Origin: Haliotis asinina | Lineage: Eukaryota; Mollusca; Gastropoda; Lepetellida; Haliotidae | Length of the DNA stretch: 64,000 nucleotides | Assembly (NCBI RefSeq): GCF_037392515.1 | Contig: NC_090290.1 | Coordinates: 1,224,478 to 1,288,477 of the forward strand | Direction of reading: 5' to 3' | Shown here: positions 32,993-44,360 of the stretch, piece by piece | Position numbering within the stretch: position 1 is the stretch's first letter | Layout: each line of letters opens with the position of its first letter | The notes under the pieces: model-generated | Told to the model about the DNA's origin: nothing | Database searches by the model: none | The model's input: only the letters and a program-made list of their open reading frames with translations | Translations under genes and position numbers: made by a program

Positions 32993-33160
32993 CGGTGGAT
33001 GAGCGGGCTAGGCGGCTGACTTTGTGCGCTGGCGATTAGGTGCCTGACTCTGAGGGTGTGGGTTCGAATCCCGGATGGGGCTCAACCGAAAAAGTACTAG
33101 AATTTGTACTTTACCAAGAAAGTGAAATCCCAAATATGACATATGTTGCATTTGACCACT
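32993..33160 (+). repeat. tRNA-Leu-like SINE (family C), forward copy
   Basis: Head GGTGGATGAGCGGGCTAGGC (A-box region), a long variable region as in class II tRNAs, B-box GGTTCGAATCC at 33061-33071, then TCAACCGAAAAAGTACTAGA and AAGTGAAATCCCAAATATGA. A functional tRNA is unlikely, because the anticodon arm is disrupted by a duplicated CTGGCGATTAGGTGCC segment. Confidence 0.8.
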
Positions 33161-33999
33161 TTCTAAATGGCATTGTGTAATCACAGATTGGTTAATCATT
33201 AAATCTTATGACTCATTGGCGATTAATGAATCCCTTTCACGTGGTGAGCGCAAATACATCCTCAATGGTTCAAGTAAGCCCGAAACTCCCACGCCACGCC
33301 ACGCCACAGAGAGTGCCATTGACAATTTTAAGTTTTGTATCTTGCTACCCGCATCGTCCGTATTCTAACCATTGACATTGCATGACCGAAGGGACATTTG
33401 TCATATGACATTGATTATTAGCATTGTAAACAGAATCATGAATTGTGTTACATATTTATGAATTTCTGTCACGAAAACATTTGTCATTTTCAAAGCACAC
33501 GTCCTTGACTTTCATTGCGGCAGGGAACCAGACCACAAATTCTAAAAGACATTTCCCGAACAGCGATCACTGCTGTCAGTACTAGCGTGTTACAGCAAGG
33601 AATCGGACATCACAGTCTTGCTAGTACTATCAAATGGTGACATCACTCAACCTGAGGTGATGTCTTATGAAATGGATTACAAAGCTGCATAAATATGTAC
33701 AGAGATATCATGTTCAGTTAAGGTGTTACCAAGTCGCTGTTTGAAAGGTCGCCTATACAAAATAGAGATGTTGTATATCCATAAAATAGTCCTAAACCCA
33801 CCCAACCTCTAGAATGCCAGTCAAAGAAGGTTTACTACAATCCTCAGTAAAATCGAGGAAGACCTTTCTTTATCTTCACAGAGAATGTTTGACACAAATT
33901 GGACTAATATCATACGTGCATCGTAAATCATGTAAAACTCGAAAATTACCAAGTCAACTGCGAAACAACCCACACAAATGCTTACATCACTTTCCATCA
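33161..33999. other. No recognisable gene
   Basis: Short CCACG repeats at about 33292-33306 and one frame (33814-34194) that becomes open only through the adjacent microsatellite. Confidence 0.4.
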
Positions 34000-34188
<189 letters not shown>

Positions 34189-35068
34189 CGATGAATACCG
34201 AACACTTTAACTAATAGGCTATTTCATATATTAGAATAGAAACGCGCATGACAAAATAGCATTATCGAATTTCGGCCATTTAGTATGACGCATTTAGTGC
34301 AAATGCACTAACTTTGATTAACTTTGTTCTGCACAAAAGCAGCCGTTTTAAGTCTATGTAACTTTCCACAGCGCTTTTATAACTGCAAGAAAATGTCATG
34401 GAAATAAATCAAATAAAATACAAGCCGTGCACAATAGTTGCAGACTGTCAAGACTGGCAAACTCGCCATAGATAAGTCGTAAAGTTGGAATTTCCTGTCG
34501 CTACACAGAACAAAGCACCATATCTGGTTTATGGAGTAAACGTGACAGATGTAATTGTCCACCGCAACATACAGTAATACAATACGTATCGTTAACTGAA
34601 TGGAAGATAGTCAGTCTATGCCTTGGAGGCGTAGGGCAGTGATAACGGTACAAGGGGGTACACATTACCCATCACCTCACCCCTCCGTACACACGCCTGG
34701 ACACACTACAGATGTAACGCCTACCGACATGACGACGACACTGTCATGTTCCACACGTGTGTCATGTGCATCAACTATGTACATTAATTGCCATATTTCA
34801 ACCTAGCCTAAGCATTTCCTTTTTCTGGAGTGTTTTGCTCTTGCTCAAAATTTTTTGATCTGCTTATCAGCAATTGGCAACCTTAGAGAAGCGTTTAAAC
34901 ATTTTATTGGTTGATTGGTAGATGTGTGGAGGACATACTAAAAATTTGTTTATACGAAAGGACTGATGTGGCAAAGAGAAGTCCCTGTTTTTTCTTCTGT
35001 CAAACAAAGGACGATGTATTTGTGAAGGTTGTTATTACACTCTCACCTCGTACCATCACTATTTTTTC
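34189..35068. other. No recognisable gene
   Basis: Nothing identifiable beyond short frames at 34377-34562 (-) and 34600-34806. Confidence 0.4.
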
Positions 35069-35224
35069 CTAGATGGGTGGGATAGCCCAGTGGTTAAAGC
35101 GTTTGTTTGTCACGCCGAAGACTCGGGTTCGATTCCCCAGTGGGGTACAATGTGTGAAACCCATTCCTGTTGTCTCCCGCGGGTTATTGCTGGAATAGTG
35201 CTAAAAACTAAACTCACTCACTCG
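35069..35224 (+). repeat. tRNA-derived SINE (family B), best preserved copy
   Basis: The head GGTGGGATAGCCCAGTGGTT contains an A-box (TAGCCCAGTGG), and the B-box is GGGTTCGATTCC at about 35127. The body is GTACAATGTGTGAAACCCAT, then TTATTGCTGGAATAGTGCTA, and the tail is AAAACTAAACTCACTCACTC. The tail and the GCTGGAATA block are shared with family A. Confidence 0.9.
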
Positions 35225-37153
35225 TTATTTGCCGCTGAGTCACAAATATATACTTACGCGATACATATATACTCACAAATATATACTTCATAGTGATAGT
35301 CTAGGGTCCCCATTTCGTTACTGTTTCAAATTGTCTTGTATATTTTATGAATCACGTTTTGCGAGTTCAGATTCAAAGCACTCGTACTAACACATAAGAT
35401 GGCACAGGCAGTTGTAGCATCAATAAGAAATGCATGAAGGTTCTAGATTACAATTACCCACAATTGCTAGACCGTTTCACAACAGACGTTTACAGGAACT
35501 ATGTCCAAGTTGAAACTGTGTTTTTAGCAGAGGTTTCTTGTGGATGTGGACACAGTGTTGCCGTATTTTACTTGAGATGGATAAGTTAGATCGGAAGACC
35601 TCCTGTCTTTACTCTGGACGTCTGGACAGCCTGTGCAGAGAGTGGCACATCACGCTTCTCTCTGGGAGATCGGCAATGCTAGGTTTTTCACCAAACTCAT
35701 CTCTAACGTATTCCTGACGTCCATCTACAATATAACTAGTCTACGTAGGTGAAAAGGGCTCAGGGATCGAGTCAGTACTGCCACCACTCAGATCGGAGAA
35801 GCATTCCAACAAGCAACAGCTATCTCTTAAACGTACGTCTTGAGTAAATTCCTCAAATGGCTGGTTATATTAGTAGTGAAGGATGGATACTCTTGGCAAC
35901 CATGTCTTGGTCAGCTTGTGCATAGTTCTTGTATACTTCTGTGGAAAAACGGTCGGGCAGTTTGGGTAATTGTACGCTAGGACCTTCATACATTTCTCTT
36001 ATGTTATTTTTTGGTATGCGTGCCTTGAATTTGAACTCGCAAATTGCGATTCATAAAATATGTAAGATAATTTGAAATAGTAATGAAAAAGGGATGAATA
36101 ACCTGCCGCGCTAATTCCTCTGGCTTCATACGGTGTTTGTGAATTAGTTACTTACAGGAGGAACTCGCACGAGAGCCAATACAAGAGTTGGACATATAAA
36201 CGCTGAACTAGTGAAGGAATTATGCTTTCTCAGTGTTATCTTTCCCAAAGCATTTCTGTGGTGATAAAACTTAAGTAACTATTTTTCTCCATTTGTGATG
36301 GCTTCCTGAAACGTCACTGGGACTGAATAGAAGATGGAATATGAAGTATATAACTTGCAAACGTTTGTCTATAACATGACATGTATGCTCTACAAGTCCT
36401 GAAACATTCCTATATTTCATCGGTAATTCAGTTTTTATATTATGCACATCCTGAAATATAAAAAAAGTCTTATCATACCCATAAGGCCTTTAGGACGCGA
36501 ACAGACTCGATTGTACAAATCTGACGACATCATGAGGATGTGTTTATGAAGCACAACCCAAATCGTGCCTTGTACGGTATGTTCGCCGTGTCCTCCTCCA
36601 CTGACTGCACCCGATATAAACACATGCGGAGACTAGTCAGTTCTTCTCCTGAAAACAATATGGGAACTTGCAAGGCCATATACTGGGGATGGGTGGAAAA
36701 ATAAACGTTTATAGTCAGTCCGTTCCATTGCTACGAGAGGATGTGTTTAAATAAGCTGCTTTCTTTGCTCGAATTTTCCATAAGCTGAAATGAATATCAC
36801 CAAACCATCTTGTTTGACACATAATAAGGTATGCCGAACTGCGCCACTGACTTCGTAACATCGTCTTCATTTTTCGTGTGTTGATCAGTCTAAAAGCAAG
36901 AAACCAAGGAAACCAAAGCACATACATAAAAGGTATTTTCATCAATTCCAGGCAATCAGTCTTAGGCAGAGGTTTCGTCAAGGCATGCTGGCATGGATAT
37001 CTCTTTCTACCTGGACTGGAAGGAGGTCACGTCATTTTGAAAGTGTCCTGCTGTCCCCTTGTTATATATATGAAATTCTCACCAGGAAATGAAACGGCAG
37101 AACACGTTTTTGGTATCTTAAAGGTACTAACATTACTGGTCATGAACGCGTGA
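35225..37153. other. No recognisable gene
   Basis: Frames at 36435-36623 (-), 36715-36981 (-) and 36878-37153 overlap on opposite strands and show no domain. Confidence 0.4.
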
Positions 37154-37386
37154 ATATCCGGGTTGCAATTGGTCTCCAGGAACCGATGTTTATTGTAAGA
37201 GGAATATAACGCGTTCTGATGGTTAGACTCACTAGCTTGGGTGACACATGTCATCAGTTCCCAGTTGTGTAGCTCGATGCACAGGCTTTTGATCACTAGA
37301 TTGTCTGGTCCAGACTCAGATATTTACAGACAGCCACATATAGCTGAAACTTTGCTGAGTTCGGCGTTAAACAAGAAACCAACTAA
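37154..37386 (+). repeat. Family A SINE, full length
   Basis: TATCCGGGTTGCAATTGGTC, AACCGATGTTTATTGTAAGA, GACTCACTAGCTTGGGTGAC, ACATGTCATCAGTTCCCAGT, TTGATCACTAGATTGTCTGG and the tail GTTCGGCGTTAAACAAGAAA. Confidence 0.88.
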
Positions 37387-38696
37387 TCACAGCGTGGCAT
37401 GATCGTGACACTGTGACAAGTTGCATCTGTAGAACTGATCTGAACTCGTTTTTTTTATTTTGAGGAGTTTGAAGTTACATTTGGTTAAGGCAGACAGGAA
37501 TACAGGATTTATGTAAGTTATTGGATGAATGATTTCCTTGCAATGTTTGCAGTAACTCTACCGACATCCTTAACGCCTCTTAAACCACAGGTCGTTCAGC
37601 ACCCGACGGCAACTGTGTTAAGGACTCAAGTCCAGCCTGTTTCCTGAAATATCCAAAGTAGCTAGAGGGGGCATTTCACAATCTAATAAATATATCAGCA
37701 TGATTTCATTAAAGAATAGTGAATTGCCTGAGTCAGTCCAGAACAGGCAGACGATTGGGCTGATGGTATTCAACTGGAGGAAGTAAAAAAAAGAAAGATG
37801 TCCATCCAGCTTCATCCCTTAAACACGGATGGATAATGTAATCAGTGTTGTAATACGATGTTTCCACTTCATTCAAATTGAATTCCGTCCACACAGCACT
37901 GTTGACACATCCCTCCAGCAGTGTCACTTCTTAATAGGTTCTAGCCTTGCTACCAGTTCTCGGTCTGAAGGTCTGAACAGTTACTCTCATATTAACTTAT
38001 GAGTATGTTCACATAAAAAGTTTTCTTAAAACCTTTCAAATCCGTCTTGGAGACACTGTTGCCTTATCTGTGCTTTTAGTGGCTTTTAGTGTAAGTCCCA
38101 ATCACTATATGGGGAAATAAGCAAATTTGTTCAAATCTCGTTCATAATAACCCATGATCTGATAGTCATAATGGTGATTTGTCATCTCTTCTTTACCTTC
38201 TCATACAAATAGCCCTCACCCTACCTCCCTTTGCTGGACAACAAGCAACAATAACGATTCGGGCTGGGATGTCTGTCGCAGAATGGCTGTGATTTTAACG
38301 ACGCCATTAGACAATCGCCATGTACTTTCTTGGACGACATGCTCGTCAATCATATCAGAAAATACGTCAGCTGTCATTTTTGATAACTTGATGCCGTGCG
38401 GTAACGATCAAATGGCTGATTTCCCTGTGCTGATTTGCCATCCAGATTTTGAAATTTAAAACACCAGTAAACAGCTCCATCTGTGTGATATCGACAGTCG
38501 ATGGCAAAAGATCTCCATCACTACATGGCAAGACGGATGGCTTGAACTTTAAGACACCCAACTATCGTTACATGTATTCCAGCAGGTTCGGTCCTTGGTG
38601 TCCACATGTCAAAATATTTGACGTGTATTCGAGCTACCTGTTTCTACCGAGGGCGTCGTCTCCAGTTCGAGAGACTTGGTGTCCCCGCTTAGGGTG
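37387..38696. other. No recognisable gene
   Basis: A short direct repeat, GAAATTTAAAACACC (38450) and GAACTTTAAGACACC (38542), flanks about 80 bases. Nothing else identifiable. Confidence 0.4.
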
Positions 38697-38795
38697 TGTG
38701 AGTGAGTGACTTCAGTTTGACACTGGTTATGCTATATTTCAGCAATATCACGGTGGGGACACCAGACATGTGCTCCACATACGTGTACCCTTGCA
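38697..38795 (-). repeat. tRNA-derived SINE (family B) cut off by a microsatellite
   Basis: GTGAGTGAGTGACTTCAGTT, TATTTCAGCAATATCACGGT, GGGGACACCAGACATGTGCT and ACATACGTGTACCC. The tRNA head is absent, and (AGT)n begins exactly where it should continue. Confidence 0.8.
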
Positions 38796-38796
38796 A

Positions 38797-38858
<62 letters not shown>
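38796..38858. repeat. (AGT)n microsatellite
   Basis: About 20 AGT units, with a few diverged units up to 38888. Confidence 0.95.
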
Positions 38859-39145
38859 CAGTATACGTACTAGTAGCAGTAGTAGTAGACGACGAATAAG
38901 AAGATCTGTGGTCTGTAAGAGGGACTGATCTGCTTCTCAGTCGAGACATGGGCTCAGGGAACATAATCAAACATCGATGGTACATCAACTCATGAGCCCC
39001 GAGGGACCAGTGAACAACGTATTTATCGTACGAAACATGTCAATGTTAATTTTGAATTGTTTGAAGCAAGGGTATATTTTTTAGCCAATGTTAGCTTTTG
39101 CTGACAAGAAAAAACATGTAGAGCCATCCTCCATCAATTAGCAAT

Positions 39146-39350
39146 TAAAATATCGGTAATTTCCGTACATCCCACTGATTCAATGTTATTCGAGATATAG
39201 AATTACTACCACGATGTACTAAATGAATCAGTGGCATTGTCAGCGGGGTACATAGAAATGTTACTCGCTGTAAGCGGGGTACATCGAAAATAACAGAAGT
39301 GCGCTCAGCCAATCAGGAAGCGACAATTATGTGAGAGGTAAGATAATGTT
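39146..39350. repeat. Interspersed repeat, copy 2 (partner at 3494)
   Basis: Same block order as 3494-3665. Within it the motif AGCGGGGTACAT occurs twice (39241 and 39277), a local duplication of about 36 bases that is not in the other copy. Confidence 0.7.
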
Positions 39351-40203
39351 ATTAGAACCTTGGGATTTCCACCATGGAAATGTTTCGGCCATGACAACTC
39401 CTTACCCTTTTCGCGAGCCAAAGTGGCATCGCGTTGGGTAGTGCTCCCGGCTCTTTTGTCTTTTACGTCCAATCAGACCAGATGCTAGTAGTATTTTCTA
39501 GTGATGATTGTTATTGGTTCATTGTACAAGGCTAACTTTAGGTTCATCATTGTCTGAAGATTGACAGTTCACAGATCTGTACCATTACGCTTCTTAAGGC
39601 TTAATTTGGATTTTTGTTGCCAATCAATTTATATTTTCTAACATTTTAACCGCAAACCTACTTCATATATTGCTTTCATGTTAGCTTTTCCCTGTATGCA
39701 GGGGAACATTTTCGGGTATTTGACAAGTTATAGAAACTTTGACATTGATGTTGTTATATGTAAATATGTTTTAGATATTTGTGGCTATGGCCACTGTGTG
39801 TGTGTATGTATGTGGTTGTGAATGTGTATTGGTTGCCTTGGAAGATTTATCTACTCTTTAAGCCATTGTGATTGGCAGTTGGTTAACTCATAGCGTTTTC
39901 TTCATTTTAGAAAACATAATATTGGATATTTCTCAAGGCCTTTAGGACCCCGCCACCACTGGATTCGAGTTTATGACACGTGTCCATCCGAACTTAATCA
40001 TGATAAGTCCGCTACTTGGCCATACTGGCACATTGTGGTCAGGTCGTAACATAATCTAAGGGGGCACTGGTCCGTTGACAGGTCGTTTGTGTTGACTGCC
40101 TGAGCCCTGCAGTGACGTCATAAGAGGAACGATTTTCAGTTAGCTGTATAGAAAATGTGTAGGATGCTCGTCATTTTGCTGATTTCTCGACGTCAACAAA
40201 GAC
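39351..40203. other. No recognisable gene
   Basis: A GT-rich tract (TGTGTGTGTGTATGTATGTGG broken by A) near 39795-39815. Nothing else identifiable. Confidence 0.4.
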
Positions 40204-40340
40204 ATGCCGAATTGTTGTGTTGCCGTCAATTGCTCCTTGATGGTGTCACTATGCACAGATTTCCACCGGACCCCGTAGTTTGTGCTAAATTGGTTGTTTG
40301 TGTGTGCGAAGCGACCGTTGTGGAAGCCTATGGTATATAC
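40204..40340 (+). pseudogene. THAP-type zinc finger N-terminus, frameshifted
   Basis: From the ATG at 40204 the frame reads MPNCCVAVNCS, matching the CxxxxC start of THAP domains (Cys at 5 and 10 as in many family members). One frame over (the frame open from 40155) it continues LDGVTMHRFPPDPVVCAK, the HRFPxDP core of the domain. The frame change lies near 40234-40240. The usual Trp after the core is Leu, and the later CxxH pair is not found before divergence. THAP domains occur in DNA-binding proteins and P-element-type transposases; this is a broken first exon or transposase relic. Confidence 0.6.
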
Positions 40341-40584
40341 CAATGGTATATACCAAATCGGATGGTTCGCCCCCTACCTCTCTTCCAGGATAGAAATGAA
40401 AGTGACATTAATATTGAAAGTATTACCTAGCTTCCAAGAGTGAAACTGTTATGTTATAAGCAATGCCATGCAAAATCCTACTGTCCATCAATCAAATACA
40501 TATTTTACAACTTGTAGAAAGTAAATGTGATTTTGTAAGTCGGTGAAACAATTCTTTCTTGGACCCAGAGCCAATGAAGAGAAG

Positions 40585-40782
40585 TCAAGATAACGGAGAC
40601 ACTGATGATGAAGATGAGAGAGTGACAATACGAGCGGCATGATTCTGAATTTTCTGTAGGCGTTGGGTTTGACTTTTGGAAATTCCACAGAGAAGGCTGT
40701 TACAGTAATCTATGCGAGAGAAAATCAGAGAACGGACTAGGAGGGCAGCAGTTTTAGCTAAAAGCAAACAGAATGGAGACAC
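40585..40782 (-). pseudogene. Decayed non-LTR reverse transcriptase, C-terminal fragment
   Basis: The bottom strand reads LLVRSLIFSRIDYCNSLLCG and continues ISKSQTQRLQKIQNHAARIV, the helix-rich segment after the palm in CR1/L2-like reverse transcriptases (SR-hydrophobic-DYCN-LL-G ... LQ-x-QN-x-AAR). It has no ATG and runs into stops. No catalytic motif is included. Confidence 0.72.
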
Positions 40783-41634
40783 TTGCTTTTATCTCAACTG
40801 CTTATGAATTTTAACATGTTGAGAATAGTTGGTTAAAATCTGATACATAAAAGCGGTTTTCAGTTTTATGATTAATAGGACATTCATAAGCGATTTTCGA
40901 TTACGAACTTTTTTAAATTTAAATTTCTCTTTTTGTGACTGAACATATCAATTCCTGGACAAAACATGCGTCGGATGCTGAATTTCTAGTACAATCCGAT
41001 TCCACGCCTTTACTACCAAGACAATGTCGAAAAGAAAACCCACTTATAATAACTCGGATATTCCTTGGATTGGACTCCGCTTTCAGACGAGATGTGTGTT
41101 GAAGGGAAATGGACATTAACGTCGTATTTAAGATTATTTCGCTCATATGACGACGTGCATGCGTGTGTATATGTGTCTGCTTGTACTAGCCCAGACCTAA
41201 GCTGGTTTTATAGTGCTGGTTCACTGAGATACGATGTCACAGTAAAACATGAACACCCCACTCAGACACATTTTTGAACCCATCAATGCCAGACGCCAGA
41301 CAGGGACCAAGAAGTACCATATTCTAACGTCATTTGGTGTGACATGGCCGGGGATCAAACTTCTGACCTTCGGCTCTTCGGGGGGGAGGCTGCCTTCAGT
41401 TTAGATGTGACGCTCAGTAATATGCTGTCGCTGTAATAATCACCCACATTAGGAACTGGTGTGGCTTTCGTTCTTAAGACAAAAATCAGATATGTTGCTT
41501 TCAAAGCTACCCTGCTTAAATCGTGAAGCTATATGCCTTTTGGTTTGTTAGAATGTTCATATGACTTACGTTTTATCGTGAAAATATCGCGCACTTAGGT
41601 AAAGTATGTGGGTAATGTTCTGATGCAACTTGTT
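40783..41634. other. No recognisable gene
   Basis: A (-) frame at 40919-41146 and a (+) frame at 41065-41277 are unrecognised. More reverse-transcriptase decay could lie just right of 40783 but I could not read it. Confidence 0.4.
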
Positions 41635-41822
41635 TGTTTGTTCGTTAGCCACTCACATATCAATATGACAGCGGCATGTAAATAACTGAGTCTGGACCAG
41701 ACAAACCAGTGATTTATATAAGCATGGCTAATGGAGTGTAGGACATCATCGAGCCAATCACCCGATCCCCTTGATCATCGACAAGAGTGGCTTACTGAAG
41801 AACGGATCTTCACAGGTTTCAT
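41635..41822 (-). repeat. Family A SINE, partial
   Basis: TGACAGCGGCATGTAAATAA, CTGAGTCTGGACCAGACAAA, CATCGAGCCAATCACCCGAT, CCCCTTGATC and ACGGATCTTCACAGG. Internal segments are deleted. Confidence 0.8.
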
Positions 41823-42423
41823 TATTTTAAATTTCCGTTTATGAGATTTAACTCGCTAGGAGAACAACAGGTTCTGTAAGAACATTCACATGCTTCACAG
41901 AGATGTCTCCGGCTGAAACGATCGCATCGTGTTTGTTGAAAACAGGATGTTTCTATTACAATACCATTAATTATCAAGCATGTCACTACTATGATCCCTT
42001 CCCACTAACTAGGTCAGAATATCGCCGGATGTTATTATGTTATTAAATGTTGTATGTAAACACATAAGTATATAATTTTCCCCATTAGCCGAGCGGCGGT
42101 GGAAGATCGAGAACCTGAATGGCGTCAGGGTTCAATAATGGCATCTTGCTGTCAAGTTAGAGAGTGATTGCACCACTTTGTACAATGATTGATTACATGG
42201 GGTTTTAGAATTTGACAAAGTAATACAGAGCCCTTGAATTCCTTTTCATTAAAGTCCTTTTAAAACAGTGTTGTCGGTCGAAGAGCTCATTGTAATATCC
42301 TTTCCTAGAAATGCAATCTGACTTGGTGAAGGTTGGTTGCTTGTGTAAATATCGCACAAGGGACACTCAGCAGCAGCATAGCTGCTATTTTCCAGCTGAA
42401 TACTTATTATTATAAAATGATTT

Positions 42424-42625
42424 AAGAGTGTGTTCAGTTTTAAGCCGTTTTAAGCAATTTTCCAGCAATACCACGGCTGGGGACACCAGAAATAGGCTTC
42501 ACACAGAGTAGCCATGAGCGGGATGGATGGCGACCAAGTGATCGGCGCGAAGAGTGGGGTGGAGACCAGGTGATCGACGTGATGAGCAGGCGCTTTAACC
42601 ACCAGGGTATCCGAGGCCTCTTAAG
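42424..42625 (-). repeat. tRNA-derived SINE (family B) with expanded head
   Basis: GCCGTTTTAAGCAATTTTCC, AGCAATACCACGGCTGGGGA, CACCAGAAATAGGCTTCACA, then a duplicated GACCA(A/G)GTGATCG(G/A)CG segment and CGCTTTAACCACCAGGGTAT at the tRNA A-box end. Confidence 0.8.
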
Positions 42626-44358
42626 AATGTCCATTGTTCTTTAAATAACCGAATGGAGCATATGATTCTCTCGACGGGTGTAAAATCCAGTATTTCTGAT
42701 ATTTACACATCCACATTAATAACAAAGAACATCATTCCACTCTACTGCTTGCTCTACGTCATGCATACTCACTACAGTTTGCATCTACAACCACAGCTTG
42801 AACATTTCACAAAATACGTCTCAGTAGCTTGTGTTAGATATGTTGAAAGAACTTGTAATTCTCTGAGTTACCTAGCGTTAATACTTCCCGCACCCTGATA
42901 TCAACACTATATCCGTTGTTCTCTAGGATTCCGCAATATGATCATTAATGTTATTTGTCATTGTGCTAAAAATATTCACATGCACAGAAAAATGTAATTT
43001 TAAAAATTGGTTGGAAAACGAATGATAATAATAATAATTATAAACGTAGACATTCTAACAATCGGCGAATTTATATCGCGTCATCAATCACAATATTTCG
43101 GTTTCCATTTAGAAAAGAATTCGGAAATAACTGCGCATTTTCAGAAGAATGTTTCATTCAGAATCCAAGGATAGAATGAAAATACAGTATTGAACCCATA
43201 CCATTCATTGAGCTTGTTCTGTTCTGTGTTCTTTTTAAATATGTCCCACCAGACCGGCCCAAACCCCACCCCAAATTCATGTGGTTGTAAAGACATCTCC
43301 AAATGGACGTTTATTTCGACTACTTATTTGAACTGAAATGGAACCAAGAATTGATCTATAATTTTAGAGGCAATCTAGACTTCCTAAAGCATTCTCAAAT
43401 TGAGCTGGATTCAGAAAGTGTATCTCGGTTCTGGGAGACAGACGAGATCGAGTCACTTTGAGTAACATACAAGAGCAACAACCAGTGTAGAAAACACTGT
43501 AATTCTTTAAAGTCTGTTTCTGTTTGGAGTAAAGCCTGAACAAGAAGACACAAGTGAATGATTTAGTGTCGCCATCTCATCGACAAGCACTACGTGGTTT
43601 CAGTGTCGCAACGTTGGCGTAACGGAAAACGCTAAAATATTGAAACTCCATATAAATATATATGTGGTAATATAAACTGTCACACATATAGAGCGGGACA
43701 GGTCAGAAATTGGTAGGTCAGAGCGAGGTCTAAACACTGACCACAAGGAGAAGCGTTGGTGGTCACCTATTACCGAAATGTATTGAACCATTTAGTTGGT
43801 GTTATTAAATCACTCATGACGTTATAGTGTTTCAAAACAGAGGATGTGAAACCCATTTCAGAGACACTCTGATACGCCAACAGCGTTCTAAAACCTTCTT
43901 CACTGAATGCTTCAACACAGAGACTTCACTCACCTGGATGGGTTGTACACGTGAAGGTCTGTAATGACGATAGTCCGTCCGAGCGAGCTGTCAGCTAGCA
44001 ACACTGTAGATCAGCATCATCCCTCCAGTCGATACATCCCTCACCGGCCTCCTCCACTGTCACTATACACACACCACCGGCCTCTGGGCCCTCCACAGGC
44101 AGCGAAGGCGTCTCAGCACAGGCCCTTGGCCACAATTACAAGGCGGACTCTCTTGGACAAAGTGGCGACGGTGTTAGATGTTGAGATGGTGATCTACAGT
44201 AATAGATAACCTTATTTGGTAAAACCAATTAATTCGGAGACAAGAAATCCGTTTATCGACTTAAAAAGAAATGTAGTGGATGAGTTCAGTACAAAGCTCA
44301 TTACTTAAGACATAGAGAGAAACACTAAGCAGGAATTCACGTCATCTGATAAATGAAA
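42626..44358. other. No recognisable gene
   Basis: Frames at 42653-42898, 43600-43791 (-) and 43964-44209 are unrecognised. A short ATA run is at about 43024-43038. Confidence 0.4.
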
Positions 44359-44360
44359 TA

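Noticed and set aside
32993..33080. Functional tRNA-Leu gene
   Set aside because: B-box is perfect, but the anticodon arm is disrupted and a SINE tail follows; a second copy nearby has the same structure.
35069..35145. Functional tRNA gene
   Set aside because: The head is continuous with the family B body and tail found at many loci, so it is a retroposon.
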